Positions 18,451 through 28,069 of a stretch of DNA of 64,000 nucleotides are shown here, piece by piece. Under the pieces are notes generated by a model that was given only the letters and a program-made list of their open reading frames with translations, did no database searches and was not told the origin of the DNA. The stretch comes from Aureivirga sp. CE67 (GTDB taxonomy: Bacteria > Bacteroidota > Bacteroidia > Flavobacteriales > Flavobacteriaceae): contig NZ_JADOTV010000007.1 of NCBI RefSeq assembly GCF_015767245.1, forward strand, positions 132,836-196,835. The letters run 5' to 3'. How positions within the stretch are numbered: position 1 is the stretch's first letter; every line of letters begins with the position of its first letter. A program made the translations under genes and the position numbers.

Positions 18451-21400
18451 ATGAAATCGTACATGAGGAAATTAATACTTTTATTGTTTCTTTTTGCTTA
18501 TAATTTTTCAAATGCTCAACGCGGCCCTGGAGGAGTTGAGACTACAAATGGTAGTAGTGATTTAACTCTTTGGTTAGATGCGAATCGTTCTGTGTTTAAT
18601 GATGTGAATGGAAATAATTCTTCATCTAACAATAACGAAGTTTCGCTTTGGAGAGATGTTTCAGGTAGAAATATTAAATCAAGAGCTGATGGATATTATA
18701 GACCAAAATACAAAACAAATAGCTTAAACGGTTATCCTACTTTATATTTTGATGGAAGTAATGATTTTATGACTTTCGCTGAAATATTGAATCCAAGATC
18801 AATGTTTATCGTTTATAAAGATCAATCAACAAAAAGTTGGGTGAGTCCTTTTACAAATTATAAAAATGTTCATGGTTTTGGTCATGGATATGAAAATAAT
18901 ACAAGGATTTTTCATAGTTCTTATACTCCTTCTCAAGTGAGGAATGGAGATAATTACGTTGCGGGAATTGATATTGGTAATGGAGGTAGTCATGCTAGAC
19001 CAAATAATTATGAGTTGCATTCAAGAGTTTTTCAAAGTAATATGGAAAATTATACGAACTACAGTAATTATTGGGGAGGGCCAACATATAGCCATCATAA
19101 ATATTTTGTTGGAGCAGACAGATATCATTATAGATCTATGAAAGGAAATATTGCTGAGATTATCACTTTTGATAGAGCGATTAATTTAGCAGAGAGAATT
19201 ATTATTGAAAATTATCTTTCTGCAAAATATAGATTACCATTAAATTCTAATAATTTCTACAAAATGGATAATAGTGGTAATGGAAATTTTGATCATCATG
19301 TTGCAGGAATTGGAAGAGCTTCAAATGGTTCTACACATTTACAATCTAGAGGTACTGGAATTGTAGAAATAAAAAACCCAAGTAGTATTTCTTCAACTGG
19401 AAATCAAAATCAGTTTTTATTTTGGGGATCAGATACTAGAGATCTGAATACTTTAGGATTTGAACAAAACGGAGAACATAATCATATGTTAAATGCTAAA
19501 TGGAGAGCTGATAAACAAGCAAATGTCGGTTCTGTTACTGTTTCTTTTGATCTTTCAGAAGTAAATTATGATTCTTATGATTGTACAGAATTTAAATTAT
19601 TAGTTTCAAATACTTCAAATTTTACTTCAAATGTACAAGTTTATGATTTGACTTTAGAAAATGGAGTTTATACTGTAGATAATGTAAACTTTAATGATAA
19701 AGATTATTTCACCATAGAATATGCTTTTGAAATCAGTTGGGATGGAGCTAGTTATTATAATGGTTCAAATCCTGATTATTCACCTTCAATGGCAGATGGT
19801 TGTATGAAAATGACCGTGGATAATCAAGTAGCTTCTGGTACACATGCAACTCTTTCAGAAGATGCTACGGTAAAAGAATTAGAAATTAAAGCAGGAAATA
19901 CTTTGGTTGTAGAAAATGGAGTTGCTCTTTATGTTGAAGATGAAATTAAATTAAATGGAGATATTCGTTTGATCGGAGATGCACAGATTATTCAAAAACA
20001 CTCTGGAACATCTAAAGTTTCAGGGAATGGAAATTTATACCGTCAAAGAGAATCTGAACACCCAACTAAATTTACAATTCAATATTTATCTTCACCAGTG
20101 TCTGTTCCTGGATCTGATGCACATGATGTAATAGATGTAATTCATACAGGTGGTGATTATGATGAAACAACAAGTTCTTATGAAGGAGTAACTGCAGTTT
20201 CTGTTCATGTAGATTATGCTTATGATTCAAGTCCACACGGAGCAAGTGCGAGTCCATTGGTATTAAGTAATTATTGGTTTTGGAAATTTATAAATGGTTC
20301 TACGTATCATGATTGGCAATTTGTTAGAGATGAAGCAGTAAAAGTGAAAGCTGGAGAAGGTTTTTCAATTAAAGGAACAGGAAGAGATGAAACTTATGTT
20401 TTTATTGGAAGACCAAATGATGGAACTTATACAACTTCGATTTCTTCAAATAATGAAAGTTTATTAGGAAATCCATATCCATCAGCTTTAGATGCACATA
20501 AATTTATAAATGATAATGCAAGTGCAATAAACGGAACTTTATATTTATGGGACCATGTTTCTGCTACAGGACATACTTTAGAGCAATATACTGGAGGTTT
20601 TGCAACTTTAAACCTAATAACAGGTGTAAAAGCAACACATCTTTCTACTGGTGAGGAATTAGATGGAGCTAAAACACCAAAGCAATATTTACCAGTAGGA
20701 CAAGGATTCTTTGTAAAAGGTTCTGCAACAGGAGGAACAATTACTTTTGATAATAGTCAAAGAATTTATAAAACAGAAAGTAGTGATGATACAACATTGT
20801 TACGTAATTCTAATAATGAATCTTCAGAATTAGGAATGCTGAAATTAAGTTTAGGTCATTTTACGGAAAATGCTGATTTAGCAATGCGTCAGATTGCAAT
20901 TGGATTTAAAAATGGTCTTACAACTTCTCATGAAAATGGATTTGATAGTGAAATCATTGACATGCAACCAACAGATTTCTATTGGAATTTTGATGGAAAT
21001 GAAAAGAATTATGTAATTGCTGGAGTTTCAGAATTTAATTTAGATCAAGAATTACCTTTAGTTGTTCGAGTTGAAAAAGACGGAGTTGCGCAATTTATCT
21101 TAGATGAAAAATCAAATATTGACGCAAAAGTTTTCATTAAAGATATGGAAACACAAATGTCTTATGAACTGACTGAAGAGCCTTTTGAATATATTTTAGA
21201 CGAAGGAGTATATGAGAATAGATTTAGAATTATATTCAAGCCTACAGAAAATCTTGGAGTAGATGATGAATTGGAAGAAAAATCAACAATTTTCTATGCT
21301 TATGACTCAAAAGAAGTAGTGATTAAGTCAAATAAAGAATTAAAAGAAGTTCAGATTTATAATTTACTTGGTCAAAGAGTTGTTTCTTCTCCAATAAAAG

Positions 21401-21510
21401 AAAAAGCAACAGAATATAGAATTCCTGTTCCAAATACATTGAATACAGGAGTTTATATCGTAAATGTTTTATCAGAAAACGGAAATGAAAGTTTGAAGAT
21501 AAAATTATAA
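18451..21510 (+). CDS. T9SS-secreted surface protein with LamG-like domain, paralogue 2
   Basis: A 1019-residue protein with the same plan as the gene before it: signal peptide (cut after FSNAQ), GPGG, a LamG-like domain with LTLWLDANRS and VSLWRDVSGR, IIIENYLSAKYRLPL, the beta stretch VKELEIKAGNTLVVENGVALY, the LLGNPYPSALDAHKFIND motif and a type A T9SS sorting domain. The N-terminal LamG-like domains differ far more between the two than the C-terminal two thirds, as expected if the N-terminus sets binding specificity. Start at 18451; an ATG at 18463 gives an equally good signal peptide. Ligand unknown. Confidence 0.85.
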   Translation: MKSYMRKLILLLFLFAYNFSNAQRGPGGVETTNGSSDLTLWLDANRSVFNDVNGNNSSSNNNEVSLWRDVSGRNIKSRADGYYRPKYKTNSLNGYPTLYFDGSNDFMTFAEILNPRSMFIVYKDQSTKSWVSPFTNYKNVHGFGHGYENNTRIFHSSYTPSQVRNGDNYVAGIDIGNGGSHARPNNYELHSRVFQSNMENYTNYSNYWGGPTYSHHKYFVGADRYHYRSMKGNIAEIITFDRAINLAERIIIENYLSAKYRLPLNSNNFYKMDNSGNGNFDHHVAGIGRASNGSTHLQSRGTGIVEIKNPSSISSTGNQNQFLFWGSDTRDLNTLGFEQNGEHNHMLNAKWRADKQANVGSVTVSFDLSEVNYDSYDCTEFKLLVSNTSNFTSNVQVYDLTLENGVYTVDNVNFNDKDYFTIEYAFEISWDGASYYNGSNPDYSPSMADGCMKMTVDNQVASGTHATLSEDATVKELEIKAGNTLVVENGVALYVEDEIKLNGDIRLIGDAQIIQKHSGTSKVSGNGNLYRQRESEHPTKFTIQYLSSPVSVPGSDAHDVIDVIHTGGDYDETTSSYEGVTAVSVHVDYAYDSSPHGASASPLVLSNYWFWKFINGSTYHDWQFVRDEAVKVKAGEGFSIKGTGRDETYVFIGRPNDGTYTTSISSNNESLLGNPYPSALDAHKFINDNASAINGTLYLWDHVSATGHTLEQYTGGFATLNLITGVKATHLSTGEELDGAKTPKQYLPVGQGFFVKGSATGGTITFDNSQRIYKTESSDDTTLLRNSNNESSELGMLKLSLGHFTENADLAMRQIAIGFKNGLTTSHENGFDSEIIDMQPTDFYWNFDGNEKNYVIAGVSEFNLDQELPLVVRVEKDGVAQFILDEKSNIDAKVFIKDMETQMSYELTEEPFEYILDEGVYENRFRIIFKPTENLGVDDELEEKSTIFYAYDSKEVVIKSNKELKEVQIYNLLGQRVVSSPIKEKATEYRIPVPNTLNTGVYIVNVLSENGNESLKIKL

Positions 21511-21541
21511 GTTGATTATACATATTTATTCATAAAATTGT

Positions 21542-21580
21542 AAAAAGCTTTATTGTTAATTTAACAATGAAGCTTTTTTT
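21542..21580 (+). terminator. Terminator after paralogue 2
   Basis: A long, nearly perfect stem (AAAAAGCTTTATTGTTAA with its complement) and a T run. Confidence 0.9.
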
Positions 21581-21638
21581 ATTTGTATAAAATTTTAATA
21601 AAAACTCCTATCTTTACAGCTTAAATTAGGTACGAAAA

Positions 21639-23123
21639 ATGGAATTATATAAAGAAAATCAAATTAAGATTTATAACTCTTTGTCTAAGAGTAAAGAAGT
21701 TTTTACACCAATCGTGGAAGGGAATATTGGAATGTATGTTTGTGGACCAACAGTTTACAGTAATGTACACCTTGGAAACGTAAGAACTTTTATGTCTTTT
21801 GATTTAATATTTAGATATTTCAAACATTTAGGATACAAAGTTCGCTATGTAAGAAACATCACGGATGCAGGGCATTTAGAAAATGATGGAGATACTGGAG
21901 AAGATAAAATTTCTAAAAAAGCTCGTTTAGAACAATTAGAACCAATGGAAGTTGTTCAGAGATATACTTTAGATTTTCATGATATTTTAAGAAAATTCAA
22001 TAATCTTCCACCGAGTATTGAGCCAACTGCAACAGGGCATATTGTTGAGCAAATTGAAATCATCAAAGAAATTTTAGAAAAAGGTTTAGCTTATGAGGTA
22101 AACGGTTCTGTGTACTTTGATGTGATGAAATATAATGAATCAGAAAACTATGGTATTCTTTCTGGAAGAAATATGGAAGATACGGTAGAAAATACAAGAC
22201 AATTAGACGGACAATCGGATAAAAGAAATCCACAAGATTTTGCACTTTGGAAGAAAGCTTCACCAGAACATATCATGCGTTGGCCTTCTCCTTGGGGAGA
22301 CGGATTCCCAGGATGGCACTTAGAATGTTCTGCGATGAGTACAAAATATCTTGGAGAAACTTTTGATATTCATGGAGGAGGAATGGATTTAAAATTCCCG
22401 CACCACGAATGTGAGATTGCACAATCGAAAGCTTGTAATGGTTCAGATCCAGTAAATTACTGGTTACATGCAAATATGTTGACTATGAACAGCCAAAAAA
22501 TGTCAAAATCTACCGGAAATAACATTTTACCAGATGAAATTTTCACTGGAGAAAATGATATTTTGAGTAAAGCTTTTGCTCCAAATGTAGTTCGTTTCTT
22601 CATGTTACAAGCACATTATCGTTCTATTTTAGATTTTTCTAACGATGCTTTAGAAGCTGCTGAAAAAGGATATCAAAAACTTTTTGAAGCTTTAGATACT
22701 TTAGAAAAATTAGAAGCTGGAAATTCTTCAAACTTTGATGTGAAAGAATGGAGAACGAAATGTTATGATGCGATGAATGACGATTTCAATAGTCCAATTT
22801 TGATTTCTTATTTATTTGAAGCTGTAAAACAAATCAACTTGATGAAAGATGGAAATGCATCTTTAACACAAGAAGATTTTGATTTATTTAAAGCGACACT
22901 TCATGCGTTTGTTTTTGATGTTTTAGGATTGAAAAACGGAACTGCTGAAGGATCAAATGATGAAGATAAAATCGGTGGAGTAGTGGAATTGTTGATTAAA
23001 CTTCGAAAAGAAGCTAGAGATAACAAAGACTGGGCTCTTTCTGACCAAATTCGAGATGAATTACTTGCTTTAGGAATTCAACTGAAAGACGGTAAAGAAG
23101 GAACTAGTTTCACAATAAATTAA
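21639..23123 (+). CDS. cysS: Cysteinyl-tRNA synthetase
   Basis: A 494-residue class I aminoacyl-tRNA synthetase that charges tRNA-Cys. [15 protein letters not shown] holds the zinc ligand C35 and the HIGH-type motif HLGN (44-47). GWHLECSA and HHECEIAQS supply the other zinc/substrate residues, and KMSKS lies in the [13 protein letters not shown] stretch. Full family length. A possible promoter is TTG (21583), 23 bases, TATCTTTA (21609). Two repeats separate it from yidD. Confidence 0.97.
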   Translation: MELYKENQIKIYNSLSKSKEVFTPIVEGNIGMYVCGPTVYSNVHLGNVRTFMSFDLIFRYFKHLGYKVRYVRNITDAGHLENDGDTGEDKISKKARLEQLEPMEVVQRYTLDFHDILRKFNNLPPSIEPTATGHIVEQIEIIKEILEKGLAYEVNGSVYFDVMKYNESENYGILSGRNMEDTVENTRQLDGQSDKRNPQDFALWKKASPEHIMRWPSPWGDGFPGWHLECSAMSTKYLGETFDIHGGGMDLKFPHHECEIAQSKACNGSDPVNYWLHANMLTMNSQKMSKSTGNNILPDEIFTGENDILSKAFAPNVVRFFMLQAHYRSILDFSNDALEAAEKGYQKLFEALDTLEKLEAGNSSNFDVKEWRTKCYDAMNDDFNSPILISYLFEAVKQINLMKDGNASLTQEDFDLFKATLHAFVFDVLGLKNGTAEGSNDEDKIGGVVELLIKLRKEARDNKDWALSDQIRDELLALGIQLKDGKEGTSFTIN

Positions 23124-23146
23124 ATCCTTTTTTCTATTTTTTGGAT

Positions 23147-23266
23147 AAATACTAATAAGTTAGATATTTTATGGGGTAATTTTAGTTTAATTAAAACACA
23201 CCCCTAGCCCCTCTCAAGAGGGGAATTTGATAAATTGTATATTTAAAAAGGAATCAAGATAATATC
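23147..23266 (-). repeat. Family A MITE-like repeat, copy 2 (inverted)
   Basis: The core CACACCCCTAGCCCCTCTC lies on the plus strand at about 23197-23215, the reverse of copy 1. The GATAATAT at one end is a worn terminal repeat; the other end is degraded. Confidence 0.65.
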
Positions 23267-23300
23267 TAATAGAGTTTGTGTTTTGAACGAAAATTGAAAT

Positions 23301-23456
23301 GCAAAAGGGATTGTAGAGAAAAGCCCGTAAGGTATTTTTGTTAGTTTTTCTTAGTTGGCGGAGGCGACCAAAGGAAGCCCACGTACAGCTTAGAAAAACT
23401 TGCAAAAATAGCGCGGACTTGTAACGGAAAGCCCGACCCGTTAGGGTTTTGCCCAA
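23301..23456 (+). repeat. Family B repeat, copy 1
   Basis: Ordered blocks shared with copies at 38586 and 51376: GGGATTGTAGAGAAAAGCCC, GGAGGCGACC, AAGCCCACG, CTTGTAACGGAAAGCCCGAC and a terminal TTTTGCCCAAA. It lies directly upstream of yidD. Much richer in G+C than its surroundings. Confidence 0.7.
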
Positions 23457-23472
23457 ATAAATTAAATTTCAA

Positions 23473-23745
23473 ATGAAAACTTTTCAGAGAATTATTGCTT
23501 TTCCTTTTATTTTGCTAGTTCGGTTTTATCAAGTTGCAATTTCGCCTTATACGCCAGCTACTTGCAGATATTCGCCAACTTGCTCGCATTATACGGTGGA
23601 AGCTTTGCAAAAACACGGACTTTGGAAAGGAGGATATTTGGCAATTAAAAGGATTTTGAGCTGTGGACCTTGGGGTGGAAGTGGTTACGATCCGGTACCA
23701 GAATCGAAAGATTTTCATAAAAAAGAGATGAAAAAAGAGAAATAA
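23473..23745 (+). CDS. yidD: Membrane protein insertion efficiency factor YidD
   Basis: A 90-residue YidD family protein, peripheral to the inner membrane, which helps YidC insert membrane proteins. The family signature is complete: [20 protein letters not shown], the [17 protein letters not shown] stretch and [12 protein letters not shown], with all three conserved cysteines. It starts 17 bases after a family B repeat and is followed by lgt 27 bases later, so the two are probably cotranscribed. Confidence 0.96.
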   Translation: MKTFQRIIAFPFILLVRFYQVAISPYTPATCRYSPTCSHYTVEALQKHGLWKGGYLAIKRILSCGPWGGSGYDPVPESKDFHKKEMKKEK

Positions 23746-23772
23746 CTTTATATATTTACGAAAACGATTAAA

Positions 23773-24597
23773 ATGACATTTTTAGCTATACAATGGGATC
23801 CTTCTTTGGGAATCAATTTAGGATTTTTTACACTTCGCTTCTACAGTTTGATGTTTGTAGTAGCATTTTCATTGGGATTATTCTTGATGAAAAAAATCTA
23901 TAAAAACGATAAAATTCCTTTAGAAAAATTAGATTCACTTTTTATCTACACAGTGATTGCGACTTTATTAGGAGCAAGATTTGGACACTTTTTATTTTAT
24001 GAACCACAAACGTTGATTGAAAAACCTTTGGAAGTGATTTTACCTTTCCGTTTTTCGCCAAACTTTGAGTTTACAGGATTTAGAGGACTTGCAAGTCACG
24101 GAGCTGCGATAGGAATTATTATTGCGATGTATTTGTATAGCAAACGTGTATTGCACAAACCAATGCTTTATATTTTGGACAGAGTGGTGATTCCTGTTGC
24201 TATTGGAGGTGTTTTTGTAAGAATTGGAAACTTTATGAATTCAGAGATTATCGGGAAACCTACAAATTCTGATTTTGGAGTTTATTTCGTACAAATTCCG
24301 GAAGGAACGGTGCCAAGACACCCAGCGCAGTTATATGAAGCTTTCGGATATATTATCGTTTTCATTGTATTATGGTTCACATACTGGAAGACGAACAAGA
24401 AAGAGAAGATTGGATATCTTTTCGGATTGTTTATGGTGTTATTATGGACTGTTCGTTTGATTGTAGAATTCTTCAAAGAAGCGCAAGTGGAAGGAAGATC
24501 AGAATGGGCTTTAAATACTGGGCAATGGCTTAGTATTCCGATGATTTTGGTTGGTTTCTATTTTATGTATAGAAAGTCCAAAACAGCTTTGAAATAA
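23773..24597 (+). CDS. lgt: Prolipoprotein diacylglyceryl transferase
   Basis: A 274-residue inner-membrane enzyme with about seven membrane segments. It attaches diacylglycerol to the lipobox cysteine of prolipoproteins, the first lipoprotein maturation step. GLASHGAAIG (H109), VRIGNFMNSEIIG (R150, N153, E158) and the PRHPAQLYEA motif carry the conserved catalytic and lipid-binding residues. Many genes in this window encode its substrates. Downstream of yidD and followed by a strong terminator. Confidence 0.97.
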   Translation: MTFLAIQWDPSLGINLGFFTLRFYSLMFVVAFSLGLFLMKKIYKNDKIPLEKLDSLFIYTVIATLLGARFGHFLFYEPQTLIEKPLEVILPFRFSPNFEFTGFRGLASHGAAIGIIIAMYLYSKRVLHKPMLYILDRVVIPVAIGGVFVRIGNFMNSEIIGKPTNSDFGVYFVQIPEGTVPRHPAQLYEAFGYIIVFIVLWFTYWKTNKKEKIGYLFGLFMVLLWTVRLIVEFFKEAQVEGRSEWALNTGQWLSIPMILVGFYFMYRKSKTALK

Positions 24598-24619
24598 TAT
24601 TAATTAGAATAAAAATACA

Positions 24620-24653
24620 ACTGTGATTCCTTTAAAGAATCACAGTTTTTATA
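24620..24653 (+). terminator. Terminator after lgt
   Basis: Stem AACTGTGATTC / GAATCACAGTT (11 bp) and T run, ending 8 bases before the next start codon. Confidence 0.88.
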
Positions 24654-24660
24654 TATAGAG

Positions 24661-25359
24661 ATGGGTCATTTTTTGTCCAAATTACCAATTATCATACTAG
24701 GTATTTACACGGTTACATTACCTTTTAAGTATAAATATTTTTCTAAGATAGATAAGTGTTTATATTCCTATTCTGTAGGGACATTTATTATTAATTCGAT
24801 AATGATAATAGTAGGGGAGTTGACAGATAATAATCTAATTGTTACTCATTTTCAAAGTGGGTTTCAGTTTTTTATTTTGATTCTTTTAGCAAACCAATTT
24901 ATTAAAAAGGAAAAAGAAAAAAAGTTTAATCTTCTTACTGTTTTAGTCGTAAATTTATCATTGATTTTATATTTTTCTTTTAATCCTGAAGATCTTCACA
25001 CAATTAATCCTTATGAAATATCAATTACTTATGCTTATATAATTATCGTATTTTCTAGATTGATTTATAAATCTTATCTAGATACTTTTTTGATGCGTTA
25101 CAGTTTTCTGTTTTTTTCTGTCGTAATTTATTTTACGGCAAGTTGGATCATTTTCTTTTCTTTTGACTATTTTATTAAAGCAAAGGAATACGATATTCTT
25201 ATTAAAATTTTAGATGTAAATAATATAATGTATGTGCTTTTTGTATTGATTGTAGGGTTTAATATTTTAAGAGGGATACAGGAGAATCAAAAGAAAAATC
25301 TTCCTATAATTGGAGGGGTTTTACAAAAGATAAGTGAAAAAACTAAAACCAAATATTGA
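24661..25359 (+). CDS. Unrecognised seven-TM membrane protein
   Basis: A 232-residue protein with seven hydrophobic segments, near residues 8-22, 38-54, 67-80, 90-105, 120-137, 148-170 and 187-205, and a basic C-terminal tail. The layout is like the 7-TM sensory modules of some kinases, but no output domain follows. It begins 8 bases after the lgt terminator and its stop is 5 bases before the ATG of the DUF1853 gene, so the two form a unit. Function unknown. Confidence 0.7.
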   Translation: MGHFLSKLPIIILGIYTVTLPFKYKYFSKIDKCLYSYSVGTFIINSIMIIVGELTDNNLIVTHFQSGFQFFILILLANQFIKKEKEKKFNLLTVLVVNLSLILYFSFNPEDLHTINPYEISITYAYIIIVFSRLIYKSYLDTFLMRYSFLFFSVVIYFTASWIIFFSFDYFIKAKEYDILIKILDVNNIMYVLFVLIVGFNILRGIQENQKKNLPIIGGVLQKISEKTKTKY

Positions 25360-25364
25360 TCAAA

Positions 25365-26180
25365 ATGCTTTCTTCAAAACATATTCAGAAATTATATGAA
25401 GGTTATTTAAAAACTTCGATTATTGATTTTTCAAATTATCAGATTCCTTTTCAGCAGTTTTTATTAGAAAATAAAAAAACTACACAGTTTGATGCATCGC
25501 TTCATACAGAAGTGAATCGCCTTGGAAAATTGGTGGAGAGATTTGTACTACATCAACTTAAAAATGAGCAAGAAGGAGTAGAGGTTTTAGTAGAAAATAT
25601 TCAGATAAATAAAGATAAAATTACCCTTGGAGAAATTGATTGTATTTTAGAAAAAGATCAAAAACCGTTTCATGTAGAAATTGCTTATAAGTTTTATTTA
25701 TATGATCCTGAGAATTCTGAAAATGAAATTGAAAATTGGATTGGCCCAAATAGGAGAGATAGTTTGATTTTGAAATTGCAAAAAATGGAAGAAAAACAAT
25801 TTCCTCTTTTGTATAAGGAAGAAACTAGAAAGCAATTAGAATATCTGAATATCGATTTTGAAAAATTGGAACAACAAGTAATTTTTAAAGGACAATTATA
25901 TCTTCCAGCAAATCAAGAATTGGACTTGAAACTTCTTAAAAATAATAAGATAGAAGGTTATTATTATCGATTGGAAGAATTAGAAAATTATCAAGATGCG
26001 AAGTTTTATTTACCTAAAAAAATAGATTGGCTTCTAGAACCTCACACAAATGTAGCTTGGTTAAATTTTGAAGAATTCGAAGAAAAAATAAATGAATTTC
26101 ACCAAGAAAAATCAGCACCACTTTGTTGGATAAAAACCAAAAACAGTGAAATTCATAAGATTTTTGCAGTTTGGTGGTAG
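25365..26180 (+). CDS. DUF1853 family protein
   Basis: A 271-residue cytoplasmic protein. LGKLVERFVLHQL, the LGEIDCIL and FHVEIAYKFYLY blocks, and WIGPNRRDSLILKL followed by EEKQFPLL are the DUF1853 signatures. The GEID...EIAYK spacing looks like a PD-(D/E)XK nuclease core, which is my inference; the function is unknown. A TTG at 25356 gives a longer frame overlapping the upstream gene, but the ATG at 25365 is preferred. Convergent with the next gene. Confidence 0.8.
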   Translation: MLSSKHIQKLYEGYLKTSIIDFSNYQIPFQQFLLENKKTTQFDASLHTEVNRLGKLVERFVLHQLKNEQEGVEVLVENIQINKDKITLGEIDCILEKDQKPFHVEIAYKFYLYDPENSENEIENWIGPNRRDSLILKLQKMEEKQFPLLYKEETRKQLEYLNIDFEKLEQQVIFKGQLYLPANQELDLKLLKNNKIEGYYYRLEELENYQDAKFYLPKKIDWLLEPHTNVAWLNFEEFEEKINEFHQEKSAPLCWIKTKNSEIHKIFAVWW

Positions 26181-26199
26181 AGGTCTATATAAAAAAAAA

Positions 26200-26574
26200 T
26201 CAGTTTTCCGAATCCAAAACATCTCTTAATTCTTCTTCATCTATCCATTCTTTTGTATCGGGAAAAACTATTTCTTCTAACCATTTGAAAATATCTTTAG
26301 AAATTTCAGATGAAGGAAAAGGATCTGGTTCCATTTTCGAACTCCAAGTTAAATGAACAGTGATTACTATATCTCTGATTTCGTCATTTACAATTTCAAA
26401 CCCAGCAAAGGTGTCATTATCCTGTCTTCTAGCAAATGGTATAATATCTTTTCCAGTTTCTAGCTTATATTCTTTGCGTAAATTATCGGAGTTCAGCGGA
26501 TCTATAAAATTCCAAGGACGTAAACCTTCAAAATTATGTGCTTTTAGCCAACGATAAGCGATTGGTAGTTTCAT
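26200..26574 (-). CDS. Small acidic protein, possible SUKH/Smi1-like
   Basis: A 124-residue cytoplasmic protein of unknown function. The N-terminal helix, PWNFIDP and the PFARRQDNDTFAGFEI stretch resemble the Smi1/Knr4 (SUKH) immunity fold, where a PFA...DGD-type motif is usual. The match is loose. The longest frame starts at 26589 and would overlap the upstream gene by 14 bases; the ATG at 26574 directly follows that gene's stop codon and is preferred. Last gene of a minus-strand pair. Confidence 0.6.
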   Translation of the reverse strand: MKLPIAYRWLKAHNFEGLRPWNFIDPLNSDNLRKEYKLETGKDIIPFARRQDNDTFAGFEIVNDEIRDIVITVHLTWSSKMEPDPFPSSEISKDIFKWLEEIVFPDTKEWIDEEELRDVLDSEN

Positions 26575-26575
26575 G

Positions 26576-27154
26576 CTATTTTTTTTCATTTTTAATTATC
26601 CTTAAAAACCAAAAAGAATCTGTTTCAATTTCGTTTGAATAAATAGGGATCAAATTTTTATCACGAATCAAATATTTATTAGTTTGTCGATCAAAACGAC
26701 TTCCAAGTTCCATATCTAAAAATATAGTATCCGAATTCTTTCGAAAATCTCCACGGTTAATAGTTGTCCATTCGATTTCTTTTGTTTTTAACATGTATTT
26801 CCCATCTGTAAGAGTCAATTTATTTCTATATGTATCCATAGCAACAAACTCAGGCTCTTTATCAAAAAGATCGTATGGAAACCAAAAAGAACTTACACCT
26901 ATTATTGTTGAAATCAATAAAACACTTAAAATGATTTTTGATTCTTGTACAAGTTTTCCTTTTAATATTCTAGAGATGTTTTTAATCGACGTAAATAGAA
27001 ATAATCCAACTCCTGTAAAGAAGAAGAATATTATCTTGAAACCATGTATTAATCCTCCAAAATCGCCTTCTGTTTTCAATTCAGATAATAGAATAAAAAA
27101 AAGTAAGACTACAATTGGAAAAATTGCTTTGAAAATTATTTTTAGGTTTAGCAT
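26576..27154 (-). CDS. Unrecognised membrane protein
   Basis: A 192-residue protein with three hydrophobic segments near residues 8-24, 38-56 and 75-92, followed by a ~100-residue polar beta-rich tail (NKLTLTDGKYML, DTIFLDMELG). Its stop codon nearly touches the start of the SUKH-like gene, so the two are probably translated together. Function unknown. Confidence 0.65.
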   Translation of the reverse strand: MLNLKIIFKAIFPIVVLLFFILLSELKTEGDFGGLIHGFKIIFFFFTGVGLFLFTSIKNISRILKGKLVQESKIILSVLLISTIIGVSSFWFPYDLFDKEPEFVAMDTYRNKLTLTDGKYMLKTKEIEWTTINRGDFRKNSDTIFLDMELGSRFDRQTNKYLIRDKNLIPIYSNEIETDSFWFLRIIKNEKK

Positions 27155-27215
27155 ATTTATTACAAAAACTCTCTATTTTTTTATTAAACTTGAAACTATG
27201 AAATTATAATCTCTC

Positions 27216-27893
27216 TTAACGGTTATATTTTTTTATTATTTTTTCTTCGTATGTTTTAATTTTCAATATTATCTCGTTTGTTGTAATAGTGTCAATCTCT
27301 ACGCAATTTCTTAGTCCTCCTATTACATTTTGAACGCAATTTGAGTTTTCAAATCCTTTAGATATAATTTTATTTTCATTCTTGAGGTCATAGATAACTA
27401 ATTCTTGATTTTCTTCATGTTCATTTTCTATGTAGAGTAAAACTTGCTCACTTTCATCAACATCTACCCAAGTTCCTTTTAGTAATTCTTGCCCTGAAGC
27501 TTTATTTATTAGTTGAATATAACTAGGATTTCCAGCCCCAAAAGATTGAGTAAACACAAAAGAATTCTCAAAATCTGCACCAATAAAACCTAAGCTTTTA
27601 AATAGCATTGGAAAGCTAGTTTCGTTAAGTACTTTTATTTCTTTATTACCTTTTCTCAAAGTTAAACTTTGAAGTTTTTCATTCGTTTTTTGGTCTTTAT
27701 ATACTTTATACTTCAAATTGTATCCACCGTTCAAAATTGTATCGTAGTCGTAAGGTTCAAAATCAAAAATGGTTTGTGCAATATCTGTAGTATCGAATTG
27801 ATTCGTAGAATTATCTGCCCCACTTTTCTTTTTTTTATTTTGACAGGAAAAGAAAACAATGAAGGTTAATATTGTGAAAATCGTCTTTTTCAT
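27216..27893 (-). CDS. Lipoprotein of unknown function
   Basis: 225 residues. MKKTIFTILTFIVFFSCQNK is a lipoprotein signal with the lipobox cysteine at 17, followed by a lysine-rich linker. The rest is beta-rich without a known motif. Upstream lies a conserved promoter-leader element that is shared with the beta-flower gene at 30928. Confidence 0.7.
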   Translation of the reverse strand: MKKTIFTILTFIVFFSCQNKKKKSGADNSTNQFDTTDIAQTIFDFEPYDYDTILNGGYNLKYKVYKDQKTNEKLQSLTLRKGNKEIKVLNETSFPMLFKSLGFIGADFENSFVFTQSFGAGNPSYIQLINKASGQELLKGTWVDVDESEQVLLYIENEHEENQELVIYDLKNENKIISKGFENSNCVQNVIGGLRNCVEIDTITTNEIILKIKTYEEKIIKKYNR

Positions 27894-27944
27894 TTTTTCA
27901 ATTATCGTTAATATAAGTTCAATAGGAATTCCTACTGTTTCTAT

Positions 27945-28031
27945 TATATCTGTAACTATAAAATTTCTGTAAATTTTGAATTTTCATAGCAGCAGATGAG
28001 CAAATTTAAAGGAACTTGTACAAATAATCAA
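27945..28031 (-). promoter_or_regulatory. Conserved promoter-leader element, copy 1
   Basis: On the minus strand: TTG (28029-28031), 20 bases, TAAATTTG (28001-28008), then CTCATCTGCTGCTATGAAA and, ~20 bases on, TATAGTTACAGATATA. The same order and spacing occur at 31347-31433. The transcribed part is conserved as well as the boxes, which suggests an RNA element or a shared origin. Confidence 0.6.
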
Positions 28032-28069
28032 AAAAGCAATTTAATATGCTCAGATAAATTATATGTTTT

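Noticed and set aside
23214..23456. 80-codon minus-strand frame upstream of yidD
   Set aside because: It lies wholly within repeat families A and B; the open frame comes from the GC-rich repeat.
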